Assembly (NCBI GenBank): GCA_021414145.1
Contig: JAIOOY010000019.1
Span: 1-63,080, forward strand
DNA from: Methylophilales bacterium
GTDB taxonomy: Bacteria; Pseudomonadota; Gammaproteobacteria; Burkholderiales; Methylophilaceae
Length of the DNA stretch: 63,080 nucleotides
Direction: 5' to 3'
Under the pieces are notes generated by a model that was not told where the DNA came from, ran no database searches, and saw only the letters and a program-made list of their open reading frames with translations. The position numbers and the translations under genes were made by a program. Positions 19,233 to 28,654 of the stretch are shown here, in pieces; position 1 is the first letter of the stretch; the number at the start of each line of letters is the position of its first letter.

Positions 19233-19275
19233 TTGATTAAAGTCAAATTTAATTGAATAACAAGCTTGGTAAGAT
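19233..19275 (+). promoter_or_regulatory. FNR/Anr-type box with class II promoter ahead of the phosphoketolase cluster
   Basis: TTGATTAAAGTCAA (19233-19246) matches the FNR/Anr consensus TTGAT-N4-ATCAA at 9 of 10 bases. A -10-like TAAGAT lies at 19270-19275, giving a start site near 19281. The box centre is then about 41.5-42.5 bases upstream, the class II position where FNR replaces the -35 element; no good -35 hexamer is present. It would drive the zinc-ribbon gene at 19334 and the genes behind it, and could also influence mgtA on the other strand. Confidence 0.65.
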
Positions 19276-19333
19276 ACGTTGTCAATAGTTTGATTCCTTC
19301 TCAGCCCACCTGCTTATCGAAAGGTTTTTTATC

Positions 19334-19852
19334 TTGAACAAAACTTCACCCTCGCAAGATTCAAATGACCCTATAGATAAAGCTTATGAATCACTGCTAG
19401 AAAAAGCGCTATCAAATTTTAAACAAACTGGCACCGGTATCCATCATGTATTGGATGGCCTCAAAAGTGATCTCAAGTCTCTTAGTCATCTGAGTGTCGA
19501 AGAAACTATCAAACTAGAACAATCAATAAAACGAGATCTGATAGACGCTGTACACCATTTGAAAGCCAATGGACAAGAACTCAAAGACTGGTTGGGTTTT
19601 GACTTGGCGCTCATCAGAAATGACTTATGGCAAAAATTTACCAGTGTCGCCGACACAACCACGCTAGCAATCCTGAAACTAAAGGATGTAGCCGCCAATG
19701 CTGAATACCATACCGGTGAGATCATAGGTCTGGGCACCTTGGTCTGCGATCAATGCAAGGGTTCCCTGCATTTTCACAAACCCGGACATATCCCGCCATG
19801 CCCCAAATGTAACGGCTCGCATTTCCATCGGCATGGCCATGAACTTCAATAA
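19334..19852 (+). CDS. Zinc-ribbon protein of the DUF1451/YbeL type
   Basis: The 172-residue protein has a long helical N-terminal part (about 1-130, charged, coiled-coil-like) and a C-terminal zinc ribbon with the two pairs CDQC and CPKC (about residues 138-158), ending in a His-rich tail. This layout matches the DUF1451 zinc-ribbon family, whose function is not known. The start is TTG at 19334 with GAAAGG about 9 bases upstream; the protein has no internal Met. It is the first gene behind the FNR-type promoter, and cbpA begins 3 bases after its stop. Confidence 0.75.
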   Translation: MNKTSPSQDSNDPIDKAYESLLEKALSNFKQTGTGIHHVLDGLKSDLKSLSHLSVEETIKLEQSIKRDLIDAVHHLKANGQELKDWLGFDLALIRNDLWQKFTSVADTTTLAILKLKDVAANAEYHTGEIIGLGTLVCDQCKGSLHFHKPGHIPPCPKCNGSHFHRHGHELQ

Positions 19853-19855
19853 TCC

Positions 19856-20788
19856 GTGAAATTTAAAGACTATTACGAAATTCTTGGCGTTGCTCGCACT
19901 GCATCGAATGATGAGATTAAAAAGGCTTATCGCAAACTTGCCCATCAATATCACCCTGATGTATCAAAAGATCCTGCTGGTGAAGAAAAATTCAAGGAGG
20001 TAGCAGAAGCTTACAGCACTCTGAAAGATGCTGAAAAACGTGCAGCTTATGATCAATTGGGAAAACATGCTTCCGGGCAAGAATTTAAGCCTCCACCGGA
20101 CTGGTCCTCCCAACAAGGGTTTCAGGAGTACACATTTGACGATATTGACCTATCAGATCTATTTGCCGGGTTCGCAAAAGGTAAAGGCCGTACTCACCAA
20201 TCAGGACGCGATAGACCCATTCCCGGACAGGACTATGAGTTATCAGCCCAAATTTCTCTTGAAGATGCCTTTCGTGGCACCACGTTAGACCTTGGATTCA
20301 CAGTACCGGAATACGACATTCAAGGACAATTGAAGTCTGTCCCACACGCATTCAAGGCGCGCATCCCAAAGGGGGTAACGAATAACCAGAAGATGTTGCT
20401 TCGGGGTAAAGGAGGCAAAGGGTTTCATGGCGGCCATGATGGCAATCTTTACCTGAATATCAGTTTCGTTCCCCACCGATTGTTTCGAGTTATTGACAAC
20501 GACCTTTATATTGATCTGCCACTCACGCCATGGGAGGCAACATTAGGGACGACAATCAAAGTGCCAACATTGGAGGGTGCTGTTAACCTGAAAATTCCTG
20601 CAGGAACAAGTAGTGGACAAAAACTTCGTATCGCCAAACGTGGCATGCCTAAGCACAATCAAGAATTTGGTGACCTTTTTGCAGTGACCAAAATTATAGT
20701 GCCCACCACGCTAAGTGATCAGGAACGCGTGTTACTGCAACAGTTGGCAGATGCTTCAACGTTTAACCCGCGCCACCATTTCGAATAG
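19856..20788 (+). CDS. cbpA: CbpA, DnaJ-family co-chaperone
   Basis: CbpA is a stationary-phase DnaJ paralogue and nucleoid-binding co-chaperone of DnaK. The 310-residue protein has an N-terminal J domain (about 1-70) with the HPD motif (YHPDVSKD), a short Gly/Phe-type linker, and the two C-terminal beta domains (about 120-300); it lacks the zinc-finger of DnaJ. The start is GTG, 3 bases after the zinc-ribbon gene. Its modulator cbpM follows 11 bases later, which confirms the assignment. Confidence 0.9.
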   Translation: MKFKDYYEILGVARTASNDEIKKAYRKLAHQYHPDVSKDPAGEEKFKEVAEAYSTLKDAEKRAAYDQLGKHASGQEFKPPPDWSSQQGFQEYTFDDIDLSDLFAGFAKGKGRTHQSGRDRPIPGQDYELSAQISLEDAFRGTTLDLGFTVPEYDIQGQLKSVPHAFKARIPKGVTNNQKMLLRGKGGKGFHGGHDGNLYLNISFVPHRLFRVIDNDLYIDLPLTPWEATLGTTIKVPTLEGAVNLKIPAGTSSGQKLRIAKRGMPKHNQEFGDLFAVTKIIVPTTLSDQERVLLQQLADASTFNPRHHFE

Positions 20789-20799
20789 GAGATACCCCT

Positions 20800-21132
20800 A
20801 TGAATAATGATCATAATGAATTCATGTGGCTTGATGAACATCATGAGGTTTCGTTGGATGAAATCATCCAACTGTCCGGACTCACACATGATGAGTTGCA
20901 CAGGCTGGTAGAAAACGGCGCACTTATTCCCAACAATCCCACTGACGACTCTTGGCGTTTCAATAGTCATTACTTGGTATCAATACTCACACTTTCCCGG
21001 CTCAAGCATGACTTTGAGTTGGAATCCGATTCTCTGGCTTTAACGTTGGTCTTTCTGGAGCGTATTCGCACTCTAGAGGTTCAATTACAACGTTCGCAAC
21101 ACACTAATTCTGCCCCCACCATTGATGAATAA
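20800..21132 (+). CDS. cbpM: CbpM, MerR-like modulator of CbpA
   Basis: CbpM binds the J domain of CbpA and blocks its co-chaperone and DNA-binding action. The 110-residue protein has a MerR-like helix-turn-helix (about 18-80; VSLDEIIQLSGLTHDELHRLVENG) and a C-terminal coiled segment. The ATG follows AGGAG (TAGGAGATACCCCT ATG). Its last codons overlap the start of ackA by 8 bases, tying the chaperone pair to the metabolic genes in one operon. Confidence 0.88.
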   Translation: MNNDHNEFMWLDEHHEVSLDEIIQLSGLTHDELHRLVENGALIPNNPTDDSWRFNSHYLVSILTLSRLKHDFELESDSLALTLVFLERIRTLEVQLQRSQHTNSAPTIDE

Positions 21133-22336
21133 AACGCTGCTCACCTTAAATGCAGGTTCATCCAGCATCAAATTTGCCATTTTCGCCCCAAGCACACCAC
21201 CAACACGCATCATCTCAGGAAAAATCGAGCGTATCGGGTTGTCGGATACCAAATTCGCTGTCAAAAACCATGGGTACGAATCTGCCAAGATGGAAGGGAC
21301 TCCATTTCTCAAGAAAGTTTCCAGTTATTCGGAAGCTATCCAGGCGTTGGTTGTTTGGCTGGAAAAAGAATTCGATCAGTTAAAAATTGATGCTATAAGC
21401 CATCGCGTGGTGCATGGGGGTCATCTCTACAATGCTCCACAAATCATAACCCCCGCCATGGTGGACGAACTTAAGCGATTATGTCTATTCGACCCTGAAC
21501 ATTTGCCCAATGAGATATTGCTGATTGAAAGCCTCCAGCAACGCTTTCCCAAACTACAACAGATTGCCTGCTTCGATACAGCGTTTCACCACAATATGCC
21601 GCGTGTCGCGCAACTGCTGGCGATTCCAAGACATTATCAGGAAAAAGGCGTACGCAGATATGGTTTTCATGGACTGTCTTACCACTTTCTGATGCAGGAA
21701 TTGACTCGTATCGCTGATGAGAAAATCGCAAACGGGCGCATAGTCCTCGCCCATCTGGGAAGTGGTACAAGCCTGACAGCAGTGCATCGTGGCCAATCAG
21801 TGGATACCAGCATGGGCTTTACCCCTAACAGCGGGGTAACCATGAGTACCCGAACCGGCGATATTGAGCCCGGATTAAGCACCTATTTGATGCAATCGGA
21901 AAACCTCACCCCTCAACAGTTCAACCAATTAGTGAATTTTGAATCCGGTCTGTTGGGAATTTCTGAAACAAGCTCCGATATGCGCGATTTGCTCGATAAA
22001 CAACAAACAGACCATCGCGCAGCGGAAGCCATTGCACTATTTTGTTACCAAATAAAAAAACAGATAGGTGCTTATGCCGCAGTTCTAGGTGGACTAGATG
22101 CCTTGGTGTTCTCTGGAGGCATTGGAGAAAATTCTGCCGAGGTACGCAGCAAGATATGCGATGGCTTGGAATTCCTTGGCATTGATATAAATGTAACAAA
22201 CAATCGGGAGAATGCCTTAATGATCTCGAATGACGCTGCCAGTGTTGCGGTGTACATCATTCCCACCGATGAAGAACAGATGATGGCGAGCATGATGCTA
22301 GAAGTATTGAATCTATCGAATGAACAGGAAGATTGA
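21125..22336 (+). CDS. ackA: Acetate kinase
   Basis: AckA converts acetyl phosphate and ADP to acetate and ATP. The 403-residue protein shows [40 protein letters not shown] and [10 protein letters not shown], all typical of acetate kinase. Start chosen is ATG 21125; a TTG lies one codon upstream. It overlaps cbpM by 8 bases and is followed by xfp after 1 base. No phosphotransacetylase gene is near, so the acetyl phosphate most likely comes from the phosphoketolase next door. Confidence 0.95.
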   Translation: MNKTLLTLNAGSSSIKFAIFAPSTPPTRIISGKIERIGLSDTKFAVKNHGYESAKMEGTPFLKKVSSYSEAIQALVVWLEKEFDQLKIDAISHRVVHGGHLYNAPQIITPAMVDELKRLCLFDPEHLPNEILLIESLQQRFPKLQQIACFDTAFHHNMPRVAQLLAIPRHYQEKGVRRYGFHGLSYHFLMQELTRIADEKIANGRIVLAHLGSGTSLTAVHRGQSVDTSMGFTPNSGVTMSTRTGDIEPGLSTYLMQSENLTPQQFNQLVNFESGLLGISETSSDMRDLLDKQQTDHRAAEAIALFCYQIKKQIGAYAAVLGGLDALVFSGGIGENSAEVRSKICDGLEFLGIDINVTNNRENALMISNDAASVAVYIIPTDEEQMMASMMLEVLNLSNEQED

Positions 22337-22337
22337 C

Positions 22338-24722
22338 ATGAAGCTCAAACGTTCCAAGCTCAAAAAAACGCCGTTGACCCCAACGCTGCTAAAAAAGATG
22401 AATGCTTATTGGCGTGCTGCCAATTACCTATCGGTTGGTCAGATTTACCTTTTCGATAACCCGCTACTCAAAGCGCCTCTATTGCTCTCACATGTGAAAC
22501 CAAGGTTACTGGGGCACTGGGGCACCACGCCTGGCCTCAACTTTATCTATGTACATCTGAATCGAATCATTAAAAAAAATGATCTCAACATGATCTATAT
22601 CGCCGGCCCCGGTCATGGTGGCCCGGCACTAGTCGCAAATACTTATCTGGAGGGCACCTACAGCGAGTTTTATCCCAATATTTCACAAGATGAAGTCGGG
22701 ATGAAAAAACTGTTCAAGCAATTCTCTTTTCCAGGGGGTATTCCAAGCCACGTCGCCGCCGAAACTCCGGGTTCTATCCATGAGGGCGGTGAATTAGGTT
22801 ACTCACTGTCTCATGCATTTGGCGCTGTTTTTGATAACCCAGATTTGATCGTTGCTTGTGTAGTAGGCGATGGTGAGGCTGAAACTGGGCCACTGGCCAC
22901 CAGCTGGCATTCCAACAAATTCCTCAATCCGGAAGTCGATGGCGCTGTCCTGCCGATTTTGCATTTGAACGGCTACAAGATCGCGGGTCCCAGTGTCCTA
23001 GCACGTATTCCCCATGAGGAATTGGAAACACTCTTTCGTGGCTATGGCTACCTACCATATTTCGTCGAAGGTGATGAGCCGACCGCAATACATCAAACCA
23101 TGGCGGCTACACTCGATGTGGTCATCGCTGAAATCAAAGAGATTCAACAAAAAGCACGCAAGCATGGTTTTACCCAAAGACCATTATGGCCGATGATCAT
23201 CTTACGCTCGCCCAAAGGCTGGACCGGGCCGAAAGAAGTGGATGGTAAGCCGGTCGAAAACACCTTCCGTTCGCATCAAGTGCCGGTCTCGGAATTGGCA
23301 AAAAACCCTCAGCACCTCAAGATTCTCGAACAATGGATGCGCAGCTATCATCCTGAGCAGCTGTTCGATGCGTCGGGTAAACTCATTCCCGAGCTTGCCG
23401 AATTAGCCCCTAAAGGCGAACGGCGTATGGGAGCCAACCCGCACGCCAACGGAGGCCTATTGCTACGTGATTTGCGTATGCCGGAATTTCGCGATTACGC
23501 TGTCAAAGTCGACAAACCCGGTGGCACAGTGGCCGAGTCCACACGCGTACAGGGTGAATTTCTGCGCGATGTCATGAAACTCAATGCAGAAACTCGTAAT
23601 TTCCGTGTTTTCAGCCCGGATGAAACGTCTTCTAATCGTTGGAATGCGTTGTTTGAATTCACCAACCGTAATTCGACAGCCAATATCATCCCCATTGATG
23701 ACCATGTTGCTGCCGACGGTAGAGTGATGGAGATGCTGAGCGAACACCAGTGCGAAGGATGGTTAGAAGGTTATTTGCTCACCGGTAGGCATGGCTTTTT
23801 CTCATGCTATGAGGCATTTATCCACATTATCGATTCCATGTTCAACCAGCATGCCAAGTGGATATCGGTCTCCCATCATATTCCTTGGCGTCGTCCGATA
23901 GCCTCTCTGAACTATTTGTTGTCCTCTCACGTCTGGCGCCAGGATCACAATGGATTAAGCCACCAGAATCCAGGCTTTATCGACCACGTCATGAACAAGA
24001 AAGCCGATGTCACACGTGTCTATCTCCCACCCGATGCCAACACATTGCTCTCTGTCACAGATCATTGCCTGAAAAGCCGAAACTACATCAACGTCATCAT
24101 CGCAGGCAAACAACCCGAACTGCAATGGCTGGATATGGATGCAGCGGTAAAGCACTGCTCAGCGGGTCTTGGCATCTGGGAATGGGCAAGCAATGACGAA
24201 GGTGGTGAACCCGATGTGGTCATGGCATGTGCTGGTGATGTGCCCACCTTGGAGACACTAGCAGCCGTAAGCATACTCAGAGTGCAATTCCCTAAGCTGA
24301 AAATACGCGTAGTCAATGTAGTAGACCTGATGAAACTTCAGCCACAGAGCGAGCACCCTCACGGCCTCAGCGATATGGATTTTGATGCGCTATTCACTAA
24401 AAATAAACCTGTGGTTTTTGCATTTCATGGCTATCCATGGTTGATTCACCGGCTTGCTTATCGTCGCAATAATCACAACAACATTCATGTCCGCGGATAT
24501 AAAGAAAACGGAACTACTACTACCCCTTTCGACATGGCAGTTTTGAATGAAATTGACCGCTTCCATCTGGTTGGAGTTGTTGTTGATCGTGTAACCAGCC
24601 TAAGTTCAAAAGCGGCCTACGCCAAACAATACCTGAGAGATAAGCTCATTGATCATCAGCAGTATATCGATCAATACGGTGAGGACATGCCAGAGATTCG
24701 CGATTGGCAATGGTCGTCATAA
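22338..24722 (+). CDS. xfp: Xylulose-5-phosphate/fructose-6-phosphate phosphoketolase
   Basis: Phosphoketolase is a thiamine-diphosphate enzyme that splits xylulose 5-phosphate (and often fructose 6-phosphate) with phosphate into acetyl phosphate and a shorter sugar phosphate. The 794-residue protein has the N-terminal signature [19 protein letters not shown] (part), [17 protein letters not shown] for TPP and Mg binding, and the C-terminal [18 protein letters not shown]. The length is normal. The start ATG at 22338 has AGGAAG 6 bases upstream. Whether it accepts both substrates cannot be read from the sequence. It sits between ackA and glgP. Confidence 0.95.
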   Translation: MKLKRSKLKKTPLTPTLLKKMNAYWRAANYLSVGQIYLFDNPLLKAPLLLSHVKPRLLGHWGTTPGLNFIYVHLNRIIKKNDLNMIYIAGPGHGGPALVANTYLEGTYSEFYPNISQDEVGMKKLFKQFSFPGGIPSHVAAETPGSIHEGGELGYSLSHAFGAVFDNPDLIVACVVGDGEAETGPLATSWHSNKFLNPEVDGAVLPILHLNGYKIAGPSVLARIPHEELETLFRGYGYLPYFVEGDEPTAIHQTMAATLDVVIAEIKEIQQKARKHGFTQRPLWPMIILRSPKGWTGPKEVDGKPVENTFRSHQVPVSELAKNPQHLKILEQWMRSYHPEQLFDASGKLIPELAELAPKGERRMGANPHANGGLLLRDLRMPEFRDYAVKVDKPGGTVAESTRVQGEFLRDVMKLNAETRNFRVFSPDETSSNRWNALFEFTNRNSTANIIPIDDHVAADGRVMEMLSEHQCEGWLEGYLLTGRHGFFSCYEAFIHIIDSMFNQHAKWISVSHHIPWRRPIASLNYLLSSHVWRQDHNGLSHQNPGFIDHVMNKKADVTRVYLPPDANTLLSVTDHCLKSRNYINVIIAGKQPELQWLDMDAAVKHCSAGLGIWEWASNDEGGEPDVVMACAGDVPTLETLAAVSILRVQFPKLKIRVVNVVDLMKLQPQSEHPHGLSDMDFDALFTKNKPVVFAFHGYPWLIHRLAYRRNNHNNIHVRGYKENGTTTTPFDMAVLNEIDRFHLVGVVVDRVTSLSSKAAYAKQYLRDKLIDHQQYIDQYGEDMPEIRDWQWSS

Positions 24723-24761
24723 CTTCTAAGGCCAGCAAAATGGATTTTGATAGGAGTCAAA

Positions 24762-26456
24762 ATGCTGCATGAATTTACAGGCAATGACCGTATCGCCTAT
24801 TTCTCGATGGAGATTGCCTTGGAGCATGACATCCCGACTTATGCCGGGGGCTTGGGCGTGCTGGCAGGGGACACTTTGCGTTCTGCGGCAGACTTGGCAC
24901 TCCCTCTGGTGGGCGTGACTTTGGTAAGTCGTGCCGGGTATTTCCAGCAAAAAATTGACAGCATAGGCAGACAGATAGAATTAGCAGATACGTGGGAACC
25001 CTCCACGCGCGCCGAATTTATGGCAGCTAAAGTGGCAGTGCAGATTGAGCGTCGTACGGTGTGGGTTGGCGCTTGGTTGTACCGTGTCAAAGGTTTGTCT
25101 GGTGTTCAAGTCCCTGTGCTGTTGCTAGATACCGACCTGCCGGAGAACAATCTCGAAGACCGCGAGATTACCCATCATTTGTATGGCAAGGATGCCGCTT
25201 ATCGGCTTAAGCAGGAAATCGTACTTGGCGTAGGCGGGATTCGCATGCTACAGGCGCTGGGCTTCAATATCCACAAACACCATATGAACGAAGGACACTC
25301 CGCGCTGCTGGCATTAGAATTGTTGAATCGATATTCTTATCAGATACGTGATCTGCGTCCGGGTGAATCATTGTACGATGCGCCGATCGTCCGCTCTAAA
25401 TGCATATTCACCACGCACACGCCTGTAGAAGCGGGTCAGGATCAGTTTGAATACGATATGGTGGAGCGTATTGCCGACAGCGAATTCATGGACCTTCAAG
25501 AAGTACGCAAGCTGGCGGGGGAGGATCGCTTCAACATGACGCGGTTGGCGCTTAATCTGTCCGATCACGTCAACGGTGTGGCCAAGCGCCATGCAGAAGT
25601 GTCGCAAGCCATGTTTCCTGACTACAAGATTTACGCCATCACCAATGGCGTCCACCCGCATACGTGGACCAACGAGTTCTTTGCTACATTGTTCGATAAC
25701 GCCATTCCTTCCTGGCGTCATGAACCGGAACAACTGGTACGCATAGATCAGGTACCTGAACAAGCATTATGGGCCGCTCACACCAGTGCCAAGCAACAGT
25801 TGATGGACCGTATCAAAAAGACTACCGGACAAGTACTGGATGCCGCATTGCCCACTCTTGGTTTCGCACGCCGTATGACCGCCTACAAGCGCCCTGACCT
25901 GATATTCTCCGATATTGAACGACTACGTAATATTGCTCGAAAGAGACCGTTTCAGTTGGTGATGGCGGGCAAAGCACATCCCAGTGACGAAGGCGGTAAA
26001 CATTTGATTGAACAAATCCATCTTCATATTAAAGAGCTAGCAGATGATTTGCCCATTGTTTACCTTCCCGGCTACGACATGCAACTGGCACTTGACCTAG
26101 TATCCGGGGTAGATGTCTGGCTTAACACTCCACTGCGTCCGCTAGAAGCATCTGGCACCAGCGGCATGAAAGCGGCTTTCAACGGGGTTCCCAGTTTGAG
26201 CGTCCTGGACGGCTGGTGGTTGGAGGGCTGCATCGAGAATGTGACCGGTTGGGCGGTAGGTAATGCCGCTCAGGGAGACGAGGAAAATGACATCCTTGAC
26301 CTGTATCACAAGCTGGAAAATGTAGTGCTACCCATGTATTACGATGATCGCTCAAACTGGATAAACTTGATGCGCGGAGCCATCGGAAAAAACGCGGCAG
26401 TATTTAACACGCATCGCATGATACGCCGATACGCCACCGAAGCTTATATGCTTTAA
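24762..26456 (+). CDS. glgP: Alpha-glucan phosphorylase (short type)
   Basis: Glycogen phosphorylase releases glucose 1-phosphate from alpha-1,4-glucans using a PLP cofactor. The 564-residue protein belongs to the short bacterial alpha-glucan phosphorylase type, not the longer E. coli MalP/GlgP type of about 800 residues. Visible motifs are HHMNEGHSALLALELL, THTPVEAGQDQF, RRMTAYKRPDL, GKAHPSDEGGK and EASGTSGMKAAFNG with the PLP lysine. Start is ATG 24762 with AGGAG 5 bases upstream. It ends the cluster and would supply sugar phosphate to the phosphoketolase. Confidence 0.92.
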   Translation: MLHEFTGNDRIAYFSMEIALEHDIPTYAGGLGVLAGDTLRSAADLALPLVGVTLVSRAGYFQQKIDSIGRQIELADTWEPSTRAEFMAAKVAVQIERRTVWVGAWLYRVKGLSGVQVPVLLLDTDLPENNLEDREITHHLYGKDAAYRLKQEIVLGVGGIRMLQALGFNIHKHHMNEGHSALLALELLNRYSYQIRDLRPGESLYDAPIVRSKCIFTTHTPVEAGQDQFEYDMVERIADSEFMDLQEVRKLAGEDRFNMTRLALNLSDHVNGVAKRHAEVSQAMFPDYKIYAITNGVHPHTWTNEFFATLFDNAIPSWRHEPEQLVRIDQVPEQALWAAHTSAKQQLMDRIKKTTGQVLDAALPTLGFARRMTAYKRPDLIFSDIERLRNIARKRPFQLVMAGKAHPSDEGGKHLIEQIHLHIKELADDLPIVYLPGYDMQLALDLVSGVDVWLNTPLRPLEASGTSGMKAAFNGVPSLSVLDGWWLEGCIENVTGWAVGNAAQGDEENDILDLYHKLENVVLPMYYDDRSNWINLMRGAIGKNAAVFNTHRMIRRYATEAYML

Positions 26457-26472
26457 AAAATCTTAGCAGAAA

Positions 26473-26514
26473 TTGATCTAGCTCACAGTCCTCAAGTTCC
26501 CAAGCCGTTAACAT
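26473..26514 (+). promoter_or_regulatory. Weak FNR/Anr-like site before the 2OG oxygenase gene
   Basis: TTGAT-CTAG-CTCAC (26473-26486) keeps one full half-site and 3 of 5 bases of the other. TAACAT at 26509-26514 could be the -10, which would put the site centre at -41.5. The match is much poorer than the one at 19233 and may be chance. Confidence 0.25.
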
Positions 26515-26557
26515 GCGCCGCTAAAGCCATTGTATACAGCATCTTGAGGAACCCTTC

Positions 26558-27214
26558 ATGTCCGACATCACCAAGATTCAGAACACACTAATCAACAGCC
26601 TGCACCAGCATCAGCGCGACGATTACCCCTATCCTCACTGGTTCCTCAACAACTGCCTGCCAGAAGCTGTGGTTGATGAGATGCTAAGCCTGCCATTTAT
26701 GCCTTCTGATATTGCAGATACCTATGGGCGACGCGAAACCAACAATGATTCTCGCGTCCACTTTGGCGAAAAGAACCGCACCCAGCATCCGGTCATGGAA
26801 AAACTCTCCAAAGTGTTTCAGGATCAGAAAACTATCTATACCCTCAAGGCACTCACCGGCGCGCCACTGGAAGACACTTTCTTGCGTATTGAATATTGCC
26901 AGGACACCGGCAATTTCTGGCTGGAGCCGCACACCGACATCGGCGTGAAAAAATTCACCATGCTCATCTACCTCAATCGCGAGCCGGAAGCCGTGGAATG
27001 GGGAACAGACCTTTATCTGGATAAGGACACCTACCTAGGGCGCGCACCGGGTGGCTCCAATCGCGGACTGATCTTCGTCCCCGCCAACAACACCTGGCAC
27101 GGCTTCAAGGTGCGCCCGCTCACCGGCACTCGCAAAACCATCATCATCAACTACGTCAGTGCTGAATGGCTCAACCGCCACGAGCTATGTTACCCGGATC
27201 AACCTATCACTTAA
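26558..27214 (+). CDS. 2-oxoglutarate/Fe(II)-dependent oxygenase-like protein
   Basis: A 218-residue cytoplasmic protein with the iron facial triad expected of 2OG-Fe(II) oxygenases: EPHTDIG gives His125 and Asp127, NTWHGF gives His181, and TGTRKTIIINY gives an Arg at 192 for 2-oxoglutarate. The jelly-roll core occupies about 105-200. The substrate is not known. It is separated from glgP by 101 bases and from the PfkB kinase by 87, so it may be its own unit. Confidence 0.75.
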   Translation: MSDITKIQNTLINSLHQHQRDDYPYPHWFLNNCLPEAVVDEMLSLPFMPSDIADTYGRRETNNDSRVHFGEKNRTQHPVMEKLSKVFQDQKTIYTLKALTGAPLEDTFLRIEYCQDTGNFWLEPHTDIGVKKFTMLIYLNREPEAVEWGTDLYLDKDTYLGRAPGGSNRGLIFVPANNTWHGFKVRPLTGTRKTIIINYVSAEWLNRHELCYPDQPIT

Positions 27215-27301
27215 TGCCGTAATTTCTGCCCCTTTTGGATTGCTCTGAGTTTAGCAATTCACATAAACTCGCGGTTGCTCACACCCCAAAGGGAAATCAA
27301 C

Positions 27302-28159
27302 ATGGCAAACGTGCTGCTGGTAGGCATTGCTACACTGGACATCATCTATAAGCTGGATCACTACCCGCCAGAAGATGCCGAAGTCCGTGCGCAGTCCCTG
27401 CGCCTCAGCCGTGGTGGCAATGCCGCGAATACCGCCGTGGTGCTCTCGCAGCTCGGCCACCGCTGCACCTTTCTCGGTGTCATGGCCGACGCGCCGGAAA
27501 CCGCCGTCATTGAGCAGGATTTCACTCGCCACGACGTAGATTACACGCACTGCCCACGCATGACTGGCCGCCCACCCACTTCCAGTATCTACATCACCGG
27601 CGCAGGACGTACCATCGTGCACTACCGTGACCTGCCGGAAATGGCAGCACAACATTTCACCCGCATGGATCTCAACGCTTTTGACTGGATCCATTTCGAA
27701 GGCCGCAACGTCGCCGAACTAGGTAAGATGCTCGCCCACGTCCGCCAACTCAGGCCGGAACTCCGCATATCGCTGGAACTGGAAAAACCACGCGAGGGAA
27801 TTGAAAAGCTGTTGCACATCCCTGACCTGCTCATCTGCTCGCGCGGCTACGCGCAGCACTACGGGCAAAATCAGCCTGAACAGTTTTTAAGCTGGATGCA
27901 AAAAACCGCGCCGGGTAAAACGGTAGTCGTTGCCTGGGGCGAAGCGGGTGCCTACGGCAGAACAGCGGATGGGCAAATCTGCCACAGCCCCGCCTTCCCT
28001 CCCGCGAACGGCTTAGTCGATACGCTGGGCGCCGGAGATTCCTTCAATGCCGGGCTGATTGGTAGCTTGGCTAATAGAACAGGATTGCCACAGGCAGTTG
28101 AATCCGCTTGTAAAATTGCTGGTGCGAAATGTGGCTTAGAGGGTTTTGACTTGAAGTAG
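27302..28159 (+). CDS. PfkB-family carbohydrate kinase
   Basis: A 285-residue sugar kinase of the ribokinase/PfkB family. The N-terminal glycine motif is SRGGNAANTAVVLSQLG and the C-terminal anion-hole motif is DTLGAGDSFNAGLIGSLA with the catalytic Asp. The overall look resembles ketohexokinase-like members, so a ketose or fructose 6-phosphate could be the substrate, but this is not certain. Start ATG 27302 has AAAGGG upstream; a TTG at 27275 would add nine residues not found in the family. A strong hairpin follows the gene. Confidence 0.85.
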   Translation: MANVLLVGIATLDIIYKLDHYPPEDAEVRAQSLRLSRGGNAANTAVVLSQLGHRCTFLGVMADAPETAVIEQDFTRHDVDYTHCPRMTGRPPTSSIYITGAGRTIVHYRDLPEMAAQHFTRMDLNAFDWIHFEGRNVAELGKMLAHVRQLRPELRISLELEKPREGIEKLLHIPDLLICSRGYAQHYGQNQPEQFLSWMQKTAPGKTVVVAWGEAGAYGRTADGQICHSPAFPPANGLVDTLGAGDSFNAGLIGSLANRTGLPQAVESACKIAGAKCGLEGFDLK

Positions 28160-28160
28160 C

Positions 28161-28196
28161 CAAAAACAAAAACGGCCTCCATTTCTGGAGGCCGTT
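28161..28196 (-). terminator. Terminator of tRNA-Met, shared with the PfkB kinase gene
   Basis: AACGGCCTCC and GGAGGCCGTT form a perfect 10-bp stem with a 6-base loop. On the minus strand it is followed by a T-rich run (TTTGTTTTTG), a strong terminator for the tRNA. On the plus strand the T-tract is poor, but the hairpin may still slow transcription from the kinase gene. Confidence 0.8.
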
Positions 28197-28201
28197 CTGT
28201 A

Positions 28202-28278
28202 TGGTGGTGATGGGGGGACTTGAACCCTCGACCCCAGGATTATGAATCCTGTGCTCTAACCAGCTGAGCTACATCACC
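28202..28278 (-). tRNA. tRNA-Met, anticodon CAT (elongator type)
   Basis: On the minus strand the 77 bases fold as a cloverleaf. The acceptor arm is GGTGATG with CATCACC, the anticodon stem is AGGAT/ATCCT with CAT in the loop, the T arm has GTTCAAGTC, and CCA is encoded. The paired first base pair (G1-C72) excludes the initiator, which has an unpaired C1-A72. tRNA-Ile2 also has CAT but a different acceptor stem; Met elongator is more likely. Confidence 0.93.
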
Positions 28279-28336
28279 GGAAAAACGAAAGGCGCGATTG
28301 TATTGATTTAGCGAGGTAAAGTCAAAACAAAGGGCT

Positions 28337-28645
28337 CTATTCCGCGCAATCCATTTTCACATCTTTGCCAAGCTTAAAAATACCGTCCGATGATTTGATA
28401 AAACCCTTCCTTTTCATGCACGCGTCAAACTTTACGCAATCTACTGCCCGCTCTTCCGGAGAAATTTCCCCGGCTGTAGTAACGACCGCCACGGCGACTA
28501 TCCTGCTATTCGCTCTCTCGCACTGATAGCTCACATCTGCGAATTCTTGATATCCAGCGCCGGGATTCGAATACCGAAGTCTTGGACTATTATGGGCGCA
28601 ACCTGCTAACAAAGCCGCCACCAGCAATAGGTAAATTGATTTCAT
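28337..28645 (-). CDS. Small predicted lipoprotein
   Basis: A 102-residue protein with a lipobox (LLAG-Cys16) after a short basic and hydrophobic start, so it is probably lipid-anchored in the envelope. The mature part contains four further Cys residues (CERAN, VDCVKFDACM, MDCAE), which could form disulfides. No known domain is recognised. It is 9 bases after the ychF stop on the same strand, and the start ATG has AGGAG upstream. Confidence 0.7.
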   Translation of the reverse strand: MKSIYLLLVAALLAGCAHNSPRLRYSNPGAGYQEFADVSYQCERANSRIVAVAVVTTAGEISPEERAVDCVKFDACMKRKGFIKSSDGIFKLGKDVKMDCAE

Positions 28646-28654
28646 TGATTTCTC

